Shown here: positions 1-5,036 of the stretch, one piece after another | Position numbering within the stretch: the stretch's first letter is position 1 | Layout: every line of letters begins with the position of its first letter | Assembly: GCA_050701815.1 (NCBI GenBank) | Contig: JBOGDL010000162.1 | Span: forward strand, 1 to 5,073 | Source: WHSM01 sp050701815 | Lineage (GTDB): Bacteria; Actinomycetota; Actinomycetes; Mycobacteriales; Micromonosporaceae | Direction of reading: 5' to 3' | Length of the DNA: 5,073 nt | Program-made: the position numbers and the translations under genes | The notes under the pieces: generated by a model | Databases searched by the model: none | What the model was told of the DNA's origin: nothing | Seen by the model: only the letters and a program-made list of their open reading frames with translations

Positions 1-162
1 CGAGCCGCCGCGCTGCAGTTCGTACGCAAGATCTCTGGTTTCCGAACCCCGGCCCCACACAACGCTGAGGCATTCGAGGCGGCCGTGAACGCCGTCACTG
101 GCGCCAGTCAAGAGCTGCTCAGCCAGCTCGTGGTACGTGGCGCCCCGGTGAGACAGCAGTAG
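1..162 (+). CDS. DUF2277 family protein, C-terminal part (5' end outside window)
   Basis: The reading frame is open from base 1 and ends at TAG (160-162), giving 53 residues. The visible part starts RAAALQFVRKISGF and continues with an Ala/Glu-rich helix (AFEAAVNAV, then a segment ending LLSQLV). This matches the conserved core of DUF2277, a family of small (about 80-90 residue) proteins of unknown function that usually begin with a short Cys-containing segment, here beyond the window edge. The C-terminus (VVRGAPVRQQ) is shorter than in many relatives, which carry a longer basic tail. The gene is convergent with trxA, so it is not part of the sigM-trx transcription unit, and its stop codon lies inside the stem of the shared hairpin. 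Family assignment rests on recalled sequence resemblance; I know of no established function. Confidence 0.82.
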   Translation, partial: RAAALQFVRKISGFRTPAPHNAEAFEAAVNAVTGASQELLSQLVVRGAPVRQQ

Positions 163-188
163 CCCGCCGGGGCGGGCTACTGCTGTCT
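151..188. terminator. Strong hairpin between convergent DUF2277 and trxA genes
   Basis: A perfect 17-bp inverted repeat (AGACAGCAGTAGCCCGC at 151-167, complement at 172-188) encloses a 4-base CGGG loop. The left arm contains the DUF2277 stop codon. No T-run follows on either strand, as is common for actinobacterial terminators, so the call rests on stem length, the symmetric design and the position between convergent genes. It would serve DUF2277 directly and trxA 62 bases after its stop codon. Confidence 0.8.
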
Positions 189-202
189 GTGCTGTGTGAG
201 GT

Positions 203-233
203 GGCGCCGCGGCGCCGCTTGGTGGCGCGGCGC
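203..233. repeat. GC-only palindrome and overlapping hairpin downstream of trxA
   Basis: Bases 203-216 form a 14-bp perfect palindrome, GGCGCCGCGGCGCC. Bases 226-233 can also pair with 204-211 (8 bp), or 227-233 with 212-218 (7 bp, 8-base loop). On the minus strand these competing structures lie 17 bases after the trxA stop codon, before the longer hairpin at 151-188. They could be a first terminator or a 3' end stabiliser for the trxBA message. There is no T-run, and GC-rich DNA makes short palindromes likely by chance. Confidence 0.4.
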
Positions 234-250
234 TGGTTGAACGACGCCGG

Positions 251-571
251 TTAGAGCGCGGCTTCGAAGTGGCGTACCAGCTCGGACTTTGGCTTGGCGC
301 CGACGATCTCCGCGACGGTGTCGCCGTTCTTGTAGATCTTCAGGGTTGGCGCGGCCATCACACCCTGAGCCCGGGTGGTGTCAGGGTTCTTGTCGATGTC
401 CAGGCTGACAATTTTGATCTTGCCGGCCATCTCCTCGGAGATCTCGTCCAGCAGCGGGGCGATCTTCTTGCAGGGCGCGCACCACTCGGCCCAGTAGTCG
501 ACCACCACTGGGATGTCCGATTGCAGAACTTCTGCGTCGAATGTGGCATCCGTGATTGGTTTGCTCGACAT
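251..571 (-). CDS. trxA: Thioredoxin (TrxA)
   Basis: A cytoplasmic thioredoxin of 106 residues, the normal length for the family. It reduces disulfides in target proteins and is itself re-reduced by TrxB with NADPH. The active site is DYWAEWCAPCKK (residues 25-36) with catalytic Cys31 and Cys34; Asp25 matches the conserved buried aspartate and Pro75 (in MAAPTLKIY) the conserved cis-proline. The usual active site is CGPC, so Ala32 in place of Gly is a mild variant. No signal peptide is visible. The ATG start (569-571) is supported by a canonical AGGAGG eight bases upstream; the stop is TAA. It lies 87 bases downstream of trxB on the same strand and is probably co-transcribed with it. Its position equals that of trxC next to trxB2 in M. 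tuberculosis. Confidence 0.97.
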   Translation of the reverse strand: MSSKPITDATFDAEVLQSDIPVVVDYWAEWCAPCKKIAPLLDEISEEMAGKIKIVSLDIDKNPDTTRAQGVMAAPTLKIYKNGDTVAEIVGAKPKSELVRHFEAAL

Positions 572-579
572 GAATAGAT

Positions 580-585
580 CCTCCT
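580..585 (-). promoter_or_regulatory. Ribosome binding site of trxA
   Basis: On the minus strand a perfect AGGAGG stands eight bases before the ATG. It fixes the trxA start and suggests strong, independent translation of the second gene of the trxBA message. Confidence 0.9.
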
Positions 586-616
586 GTGACGGGAATATTC
601 GGGGTAGATGCGATTC

Positions 617-649
617 GATGCCGGCTCCCGAGCCGTGGAGCCCGGCATC
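617..649 (-). repeat. Imperfect hairpin in the trxB-trxA spacer
   Basis: GATGCCGGCTCC (617-628) pairs with GGAGCCCGGCATC (637-649) over 12 base pairs with one bulged C and an 8-base loop. It lies 9 bases after the trxB stop and 45 bases before the trxA start. There is no T-run after it. In an operon spacer this may protect or process the trxB message, or attenuate read-through into trxA. It is the only clear structure in the 87-base gap, and I see no good promoter there. Confidence 0.55.
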
Positions 650-658
650 AGCGTGGGG

Positions 659-1585
659 TCAGCCGAGAGAGGCCAGGTAGCGCTCGGCGTCGAGAGCGGC
701 GACACACCCGGTGCCTGCCGCGGTGATCGCCTGGCGGTAGGTGTGGTCCACCAAGTCGCCGGAGGCGAACACACCCGCGAGGTTAGTGGCGCTGCCAGGC
801 GCGTCGACCATCACGTAACCGTCGTCATCGGTCATCACCTGATCGCGGAACAGCTCGCTCCGCGGGTAATGGCCAATCGCCACGAACATGCCGGCGACGT
901 CGAGAGTGCGCTCTTCCCCGGTCTTCACGTTGCGGACCGCGACGCCTTCGACCTTGCTGTCGCCCAACACCTTGGTGACGACGCTTTCCCACTCGACTTT
1001 GATCTTCGGGTTGGCGAGCGCGCGCTCCTGCATGATCTTGCTGGCGCGGAACTCGTCCCGACGGTGCACGATCGTGACTGTCTCGGCGAACTTGGTCAGG
1101 AACGTGGCCTCCTCCATCGCGGAGTCGCCACCGCCAACCACCACCAGGTGCTGGTCCCGGAAGAAGAAGCCGTCGCACGTCGCGCAACTGGACACCCCAT
1201 GCCCCAGCAGCTCCTGCTCGCCCGGCACACCCAAGGGGCGCCACGCTGAGCCGGTCGCCAGGATCACGGCGTGGCCCTGGTACTCGGTCGTGCCGACCCA
1301 CACCTTCTTGATCTTGTCAGTGAGCTCGACCTGGGTGGCGTCATCAGTGACGAATTCCGCGCCGAACCGCTCCGCCTGCTTGCGCATGTTGTCCATCAGG
1401 TCCGGCCCGAGAATCCCATCCGGAAAGCCGGGAAAGTTCTCCACATCCGTGGTGGTCATCAGGGCTCCACCGGACTGGGCGCCTTCGATCACCAGCGGCT
1501 TGAGATTGGCGCGGGCGGCGTAGATCGCCGCGGTGTAACCGGCGGGGCCTGAGCCGACAATGATCAGGTTTCGGACGTCTTCCAC
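659..1585 (-). CDS. trxB: Thioredoxin reductase, NADPH-dependent flavoprotein (TrxB)
   Basis: This protein of 308 residues has the low-molecular-weight bacterial TrxB layout and length. It passes electrons from NADPH through FAD and an active-site disulfide to thioredoxin in the cytoplasm. The N-terminal FAD-binding motif is VGSGPAG (10-16), followed by ILATGSAWRPL (108-118). The redox dithiol is CATC in SSCATCDG (Cys134 and Cys137). The NADPH domain shows VVGGGDSAMEEA (149-160) and HRRDEFRA (174-181), and the C-terminal FAD segment is GVFASGDL followed by YRQAITAAGTG (283-293). All key residues are present. The start is GTG (1583-1585) behind GAGGAG; an upstream in-frame extension is not needed. 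It lies 208 bases after the anti-sigma gene with its own SigR/SigH-like promoter in that gap, and 87 bases before trxA. Confidence 0.97.
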   Translation of the reverse strand: MEDVRNLIIVGSGPAGYTAAIYAARANLKPLVIEGAQSGGALMTTTDVENFPGFPDGILGPDLMDNMRKQAERFGAEFVTDDATQVELTDKIKKVWVGTTEYQGHAVILATGSAWRPLGVPGEQELLGHGVSSCATCDGFFFRDQHLVVVGGGDSAMEEATFLTKFAETVTIVHRRDEFRASKIMQERALANPKIKVEWESVVTKVLGDSKVEGVAVRNVKTGEERTLDVAGMFVAIGHYPRSELFRDQVMTDDDGYVMVDAPGSATNLAGVFASGDLVDHTYRQAITAAGTGCVAALDAERYLASLG

Positions 1586-1590
1586 TGTCT

Positions 1591-1596
1591 CTCCTC
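1591..1596 (-). promoter_or_regulatory. Ribosome binding site that decides the GTG start of trxB
   Basis: On the minus strand GAGGAG ends five bases before the GTG codon at 1585-1583. The first residues after it (EDVRNLIIVGSGPAG) reach the FAD motif at the usual distance, so this start is well supported despite not being ATG. Confidence 0.85.
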
Positions 1597-1625
1597 GCGC
1601 TACTGCGGGCGTGCCCCACCTCTAG

Positions 1626-1643
1626 GGACTCTTGGCGACCTGA
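1626..1643. repeat. Direct repeat, copy in trxB leader
   Basis: GGACTCTTGGCGACCTGA matches the copy at 1800-1816 over 17 bases with a single inserted A. The first 12 bases are identical. It lies inside the predicted trxB 5' leader, downstream of the promoter. Confidence 0.45.
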
Positions 1644-1666
1644 GGACGGCGCCTCGTCGACACCAA

Positions 1667-1694
1667 AACGCCATCGTACGGACCAGCCATTCCC
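1667..1694 (-). promoter_or_regulatory. SigR/SigH-type promoter for trxBA
   Basis: On the minus strand GGGAAT (1694-1689) is followed, after 19 bases counted from its T, by GTT (1669-1667), embedded as CGTT. The known target of the thiol-stress sigma factors SigR (Streptomyces) and SigH (Mycobacterium) is GGAAT/C, then GTT about 18-19 bases later, and the trxB-trx genes are classic members of that regulon. Transcription would start near 1660, leaving a leader of roughly 75 bases before the trxB GTG. This predicts oxidative or disulfide-stress induction. The match is by eye; no expression evidence is available. Confidence 0.78.
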
Positions 1695-1700
1695 AAGAGA

Positions 1701-1713
1701 GGTGAAGCTCACC
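1701..1713. repeat. Short inverted repeat just upstream of the trxB promoter
   Basis: GGTGA-AGC-TCACC has 5-bp perfect arms and a 3-base spacer. It ends six bases upstream of the -35 element at 1694-1689 on the minus strand, a place where an activator could bind. It is short enough to be chance. Confidence 0.3.
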
Positions 1714-1793
1714 CGGTCGCGTGTCTGCTTCGCCAGTGCTCCCACTTTGGCCTGATACCGGCCGAGCCGTCCCGGCACACCCGACCGCGCCGG

Positions 1794-2807
1794 TCAGATG
1801 GACTCTTGGCGCCTGATGTCAGCGCCAGAGGCGCCGCAATCGGGCCCCGCGACGACCACCGTCTGCCCGCGGTCAGGAACGCCATCAGAAAACAGCACTA
1901 TCAACGCTGGTGAGCCCTCAAATCGAGCGTAGTCCACCAAACTGACACCGTCCCGGCTGGCGCTTCCACCAGGGTTGGCCGGGCGGCCCAAGGCGGCGGC
2001 GCGGACGGCGTTCAGGCATTCGCTCAGCGCGGCCGGCGCGGTGAGCCGATCAAGCTCCACGGGCACGTTCGAGAGCGGGGCATCAGGAGGGTGCGCCGCT
2101 CCCCGGCGTGTGGCGATGGTGTCGAGCGAACCTGGCTGGTAGTTCTTTCCGCTGGCCAACACATTCGTTGGGTACGCCTTGGCGGCGCTGTCTGGCTTGG
2201 GTTGATCGCCTTCTCGAGCGGTCGCGGCGCCGGGCCCGTCGGACTCCGGCCCTGGGTTCCGGGCTGCAGTGGTGCTCTGATCCGCTTCCTGGTCGCCACC
2301 CAGCACCACGTAGCCGGCCGTGCCCGCCAACCCGACCGCCGCGGCTGCGGCCGCCGCAGCTGCCGCGAGCCGGTACTTGCGCCGCCGGCGGGCGGCCAGC
2401 GAGCTGACGGCGGCGTCTTTGGCTTTAGTCTCGGTGACGTCAGAGCGGCCGGCCTCAGCGCCGCCCGGCGCCTCCGCCGCCGGCGCCTCCCCTGCCGGGC
2501 CGGCCTCCGCCTCTGCCAGCGCGGCCTCTTCTGCCAGCGCGGCCTCTTCTGCCAGCGCGGCCTCTTCTGCCAGCGCGGCGTGGAGTTGTTCAGCCAGCTC
2601 GTACGGCAGCGGCTCCGGCCGCGAGCCGAGCGTGGCCAGGTCAGCACGTACCAGCGTTTCCGCGGCCCGCAGGTCTCGCAGCGCAGCCGCCCATCGAGGG
2701 TCCGTGTCCACCAGCCGCGCGACTCGCTGATACACCGGCGTACCGTCGAGCGCTCCGCCGGCGTAGTCCGCCAGCAGATCTAGATCGACCCCACGATCGG
2801 CGCTCAC
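1794..2807 (-). CDS. Probable membrane anti-sigma factor for SigM (zinc-less type)
   Basis: A 337-residue protein directly downstream of sigM, at the place of the anti-SigM gene Rv3912 of M. tuberculosis. An N-terminal cytoplasmic helical domain (about 8-60; DLLADYAGGALDG, then DPRWAAALRDLRAAETLV) should hold SigM. A repeat linker rich in Ala/Glu (77-102) is followed by a disordered stretch, a basic RRRRK (140-144), one Ala-rich membrane span (about 146-170), a Pro/Gly/Asp-rich outer linker and an outer domain (about 211-337). The positive cluster before the span predicts N-in, C-out. There is no HxxxCxxC zinc motif and no cysteine before the membrane; the only two cysteines are Cys264 and Cys324, both outside the cell. 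The start is GTG, overlapping the sigM stop as GTGA, with purine-rich GGGGGAG just upstream, so the two are translationally coupled. The role is inferred from position and architecture, since sequence conservation in this family is low. Confidence 0.8.
   Translation of the reverse strand: MSADRGVDLDLLADYAGGALDGTPVYQRVARLVDTDPRWAAALRDLRAAETLVRADLATLGSRPEPLPYELAEQLHAALAEEAALAEEAALAEEAALAEAEAGPAGEAPAAEAPGGAEAGRSDVTETKAKDAAVSSLAARRRRKYRLAAAAAAAAAAVGLAGTAGYVVLGGDQEADQSTTAARNPGPESDGPGAATAREGDQPKPDSAAKAYPTNVLASGKNYQPGSLDTIATRRGAAHPPDAPLSNVPVELDRLTAPAALSECLNAVRAAALGRPANPGGSASRDGVSLVDYARFEGSPALIVLFSDGVPDRGQTVVVAGPDCGASGADIRRQESI
1800..1816. repeat. Direct repeat, copy at the anti-sigma gene 3' end
   Basis: GGACTCTTGGCGCCTGA is the partner of the copy at 1626-1643. 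On the minus strand this copy codes the last residues before the stop (RQES) of the anti-sigma protein. Confidence 0.45.
2521..2574. repeat. 18-bp tandem repeat, three perfect copies, inside the anti-sigma gene
   Basis: The unit GCGGCCTCTTCTGCCAGC occurs three times without mismatch (2521-2538, 2539-2556, 2557-2574). A diverged copy (14 of 18 bases the same) precedes it at 2503-2520, and the first five bases of a further unit follow. The unit is six codons, so copy-number changes keep the frame. On the minus strand it codes an LAEEAA-type hexapeptide (about residues 78-96), predicted to be helical, between the sigma-binding domain and the membrane. Confidence 0.95.
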
Positions 2808-2820
2808 AACTCCCCCTTTC
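2804..2820 (-). promoter_or_regulatory. GTGA stop-start overlap with ribosome binding site, sigM to anti-sigma
   Basis: On the minus strand the GTG start (2807-2805) shares bases with the sigM TGA (2806-2804). GAAAGGGGGAG (2820-2810) stands directly before it and doubles as sigM codons. This arrangement couples production of the anti-sigma factor to that of SigM. Confidence 0.85.
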
Positions 2821-3463
2821 TTGGCTCGGTACGGGGCTGGTGGGCGCTGCGTTGGGGCGTGAGCCCGCTCGAAGATGGGACGGTGTCGTCAGCTGGTCGG
2901 TTCCGTAGGTGGCCCAGAATCACGGCCAGTCTGGCGCGGCCCCGGCTGCACCGGCTCTTCACGGTGCCCTCCGCGATCTCCAGGACGTCCGCGGCTTCGG
3001 CCACCGAGTACCCGTACAGGTCGGTCAGCACCAGTGCGGCGCGTTGTTCGACGGGCAGTTGGCGCAGTGCGGAGTGCACGGCGATCGAGGTGTCCTGCTG
3101 CCCGACGTTGTCAGGCGTGGCGGGCTCTCCAGCACCGGTCTCCGGCAGCGGCGTGGTGGGACGCGTGGCGCGACGACGGGCCCGATCCAGGCACGCGTTG
3201 ATCACGATCCGGTGCAGCCACGTGGTCACGGCGGACTCGCCGCGGAACCGGCCCGCCGCCCGGTACGCCGAGAGGAGCGCGTCTTGCAGCGCGTCCGCGG
3301 CCTCTTCGCGATCAGCTGTGGTGCGCAGGGCCACCGCCCACAGTCGGTCCTGGTGACGCCTGACCAGCTGGCTGAAGGCGTCGGGGTCGCCCGCCAGGTG
3401 AGCACGTAGCAACGCGTGGTCGTCTGGCTGTGGCGTGACCTGATCCGACTCGTGAGCAGTCAT
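2804..3463 (-). CDS. sigM: ECF RNA polymerase sigma factor SigM
   Basis: An extracytoplasmic-function sigma factor of 219 residues. Region 2 spans about 27-98 and includes DALQDALLSAYRAAGRFRG (57-75, core binding and -10 recognition) and TWLHRIVINACLDRARRR (81-98). Region 4 spans about 130-183, with LPVEQRAALVLTDLYGYS (136-153) leading into a helix-turn-helix ending AEGTVKSRCSRGRARLA (164-180). These segments resemble M. tuberculosis SigM closely, and the neighbours (pseudokinase, anti-sigma, trxB, trxA) agree. About 35 polar residues (185-219) follow region 4, a tail longer than a minimal ECF sigma. The ATG start follows the pseudokinase stop by 15 bases, with GAAGG four bases upstream as a modest ribosome binding site. 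SigM in mycobacteria controls ESX-related and surface genes; the target set here is unknown. Activity is probably held down by the overlapping anti-sigma gene. Confidence 0.93.
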   Translation of the reverse strand: MTAHESDQVTPQPDDHALLRAHLAGDPDAFSQLVRRHQDRLWAVALRTTADREEAADALQDALLSAYRAAGRFRGESAVTTWLHRIVINACLDRARRRATRPTTPLPETGAGEPATPDNVGQQDTSIAVHSALRQLPVEQRAALVLTDLYGYSVAEAADVLEIAEGTVKSRCSRGRARLAVILGHLRNRPADDTVPSSSGLTPQRSAHQPRTEPRKGEL

Positions 3464-3467
3464 GCGG

Positions 3468-3472
3468 CCTTC
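3468..3472 (-). promoter_or_regulatory. Weak ribosome binding site of sigM
   Basis: On the minus strand GAAGG stands four bases before the ATG at 3463, within the 15-base gap after the pseudokinase stop. The short spacing suggests low initiation or dependence on ribosomes finishing the upstream gene. Confidence 0.5.
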
Positions 3473-3478
3473 AGCGGA

Positions 3479-5002
3479 TCAAGCTCCGGCGAGAATCTGG
3501 ATCTCTTTGAGTTCGACTTGGAACGTGCCGTCCTGGTACGCCGGCAGCTCGGTGATCCAGATCAACAGGTAGCGGGTCTCGACGTCCACTGGGATCTTCG
3601 CGTTGGCCTGGAGCGAGCGGGGTGGCGCCGCCTCCTGGTACTTCTTGTCGATCTTGGCGTCGCCCGCCGAGCTGTCGCCGTAGTCCGTGTCGCCGTGTCG
3701 AATCTCCACGGTGGTCTCGGGCGCGGACAGCGTCAGCTGCACCTCGCTCAGGCTGCGCTTCTTGCCAAGGTCGATCAAGAGCCCCATGCCGGGCTTGATG
3801 TTGCCGAAGTTGGACGCGGTGTATTCCTGGGTGGGCCAGCCTGTGGACGTGTCGCCGTCGACAGCCAGCTCGATGCCCTCACCCTCGGTCCGGTCCCCTT
3901 GGGGCGGGTCCACCAGACGCACCATGCCGCGGTTCAAGGCGATCGGTTTGGGCTCGCCAGCGTCGGCGCCGCTTCCCTGGCGGTTGTCAGGGCCGGAGGC
4001 GGACGGGTCGGACGAGTTCGTGTTAAGGAACACCCCGAGCAGCAGGCCTGCCAGCGCGATCACCAGGACCCCTGCCACGCCGACCAGGATCTTCTTCCCG
4101 ATCGAGGACCGGCGATCGTCGGGCGGCAGGCCATGGTCGGTGTTGCTGACGAAATCGAGCGGACTGGTGACCCGGGTGTCGTAACCCTGGTAGTCCGTCG
4201 GCTCGTGGCCCTCCTGGTAGTCAGCCTCGTAGTAGGCGGGCGTCTGGTATCCGGCTCGGTCGTGGTAGCCCATGCGGGTCAGCTCAACCGCGAGCTCAGC
4301 CGCGCCGGGCTGGTCGGAGTCGCCCTCAAGAAGGTCCATCGTGAGCTGGTCAAGCTGCGCCGGCACCCCTTGTCGGACCTGGCGCGGCGAGGCCAGCCGA
4401 CCATCATCGGCCATCGGCGCGTCTGGCAGCGCGGCGGGCCCCGGGATGAACCGGGGCCAGTAGCCGGTGAGAGCGCAGTAGAGCACCGCGCCAACCGCCC
4501 GCACATCGCCGTCGACGGTGGCGCGCTCATTGGCGCGAGCGTCTCCGAGCACCACTCGGTTGTCCACAGAGAGCAGCACTGTGCCCGGGTGCACATTGCC
4601 GTGTGACACTCCGGTCGCGTGCACGGCGGCAACAGCGTCCGCCACCGCACGACTGACCGAAATGGCCCGGGCGGGATCGAGCGGCGCCTCTCTGACCACG
4701 TCTCGAAGCGAACGGCCTTCCACCCACTCGCGCACCACGTACGCGCGGCTACCTTCGTCAATGGCGTCGTAGACGCCGACGATGTTCGGGTGGACGACCC
4801 TGCTGGCGGCGACCGCAGCGCCCAGCATCTCGTCGGCTTCGGCGCCGCCGGGGGCACGAAGCACAATGGTGACCGCGCGTCGCAAGATCACATCGACGCC
4901 TCGCCAGACCTGACGCCCTGTGGAGTCGTCATTGATGTGCTCTTCGATGCGGTATCGGTCAGCGAGAATCTCGCCAACCGCGGGCGCACCGACCTGGGTC
5001 AA
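3479..5002 (-). CDS. Membrane pseudokinase with outer discoidin-like domain (detached MviN/MurJ tail type)
   Basis: A 507-residue protein. Residues 12-245 have a Ser/Thr kinase fold with HPNIVGVYDAI (71-81), a hinge REWVEGRSL (91-99) and DVRAVGAVLYCALTGYWP (166-183). The glycine loop is lost (INDDSTGRQVWRG), the VAIK lysine is Val47, and the HRDLKPxN catalytic loop reads HGNVHPGT (134-141), lacking the catalytic Asp and the metal-binding Asn; only Asp154 of DFG remains (GDAR). It is therefore a pseudokinase. A Tyr/Gln-rich juxtamembrane stretch (246-274) follows, then one membrane span (about 305-326) and an outer domain (about 376-505) with AVDGDTSTGW (380-389), typical of discoidin/F5-F8C-like beta sandwiches. 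In M. tuberculosis the same order forms the C-terminal half of MviN (Rv3910), whose PknB-phosphorylated segment binds FhaA to control peptidoglycan synthesis. The start is TTG with a strong GAGGGAGG; an in-frame TGA at 5017-5015 excludes fusion to an upstream gene. Confidence 0.9.
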   Translation of the reverse strand: MTQVGAPAVGEILADRYRIEEHINDDSTGRQVWRGVDVILRRAVTIVLRAPGGAEADEMLGAAVAASRVVHPNIVGVYDAIDEGSRAYVVREWVEGRSLRDVVREAPLDPARAISVSRAVADAVAAVHATGVSHGNVHPGTVLLSVDNRVVLGDARANERATVDGDVRAVGAVLYCALTGYWPRFIPGPAALPDAPMADDGRLASPRQVRQGVPAQLDQLTMDLLEGDSDQPGAAELAVELTRMGYHDRAGYQTPAYYEADYQEGHEPTDYQGYDTRVTSPLDFVSNTDHGLPPDDRRSSIGKKILVGVAGVLVIALAGLLLGVFLNTNSSDPSASGPDNRQGSGADAGEPKPIALNRGMVRLVDPPQGDRTEGEGIELAVDGDTSTGWPTQEYTASNFGNIKPGMGLLIDLGKKRSLSEVQLTLSAPETTVEIRHGDTDYGDSSAGDAKIDKKYQEAAPPRSLQANAKIPVDVETRYLLIWITELPAYQDGTFQVELKEIQILAGA

Positions 5003-5006
5003 ACCC

Positions 5007-5036
5007 AGCCTCCCTCATAGACGGCCCTCGGAGGCT
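5007..5036 (-). repeat. Inverted repeat that can mask the pseudokinase ribosome binding site
   Basis: AGCCTCC (5036-5030 on the minus strand) pairs perfectly with GGAGGCT (5013-5007), with a 16-base loop. The right arm contains most of the GAGGGAGG ribosome binding site. The structure would form only in messages that start upstream of the candidate ECF promoter, for example read-through from the preceding gene. Confidence 0.4.
5009..5016 (-). promoter_or_regulatory. Ribosome binding site that decides the TTG start of the pseudokinase
   Basis: On the minus strand GAGGGAGG ends six bases before the TTG at 5002-5000. The in-frame TGA at 5017-5015 rules out a longer protein, and no ATG or GTG lies in frame before the kinase-like domain begins near residue 12. 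Confidence 0.82.

Noticed and set aside
592..596. GGAAT on the plus strand in the trxB-trxA spacer as an ECF -35 element
   Set aside because: No GTT or CGTC follows at 16-19 bases, and it would point antisense into trxB.
358..774. 138-residue minus-strand frame bridging trxB and trxA
   Set aside because: It is an out-of-frame shadow of both genes, rich in Arg/Ser/Pro/Trp with no motif.
608..1249. 213-residue plus-strand open frame opposite trxB
   Set aside because: It is fully antisense to trxB, shows no family resemblance and has no ribosome binding site of note.
1344..1778. 144-residue minus-strand frame covering the gap before trxB
   Set aside because: Most of it overlaps trxB in another frame, it crosses the predicted SigR-type promoter, and it has no recognisable domain.
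1771..1793. Terminator after the anti-sigma gene
   Set aside because: CCGGC and GCCGG (1789-1793 and 1772-1776) give only a 5-bp stem with a 12-base loop, too weak to call; read-through into trxB remains possible.
2091..2783. Plus-strand frames and a minus-strand alternative frame (2024-2647) across the anti-sigma gene
   Set aside because: They have Arg/Ala/Ser low-complexity products created by GC bias and the 18-bp repeat; the GTG-started frame at 1794-2807 has the coupled start, basic cluster and membrane span.
3416..4606. 396-residue plus-strand open frame opposite the pseudokinase and sigM start
   Set aside because: It is antisense to a protein with clear domains. Its product is Val/Arg/Gly-rich with no recognisable motif, typical of a long shadow frame in high-GC DNA.
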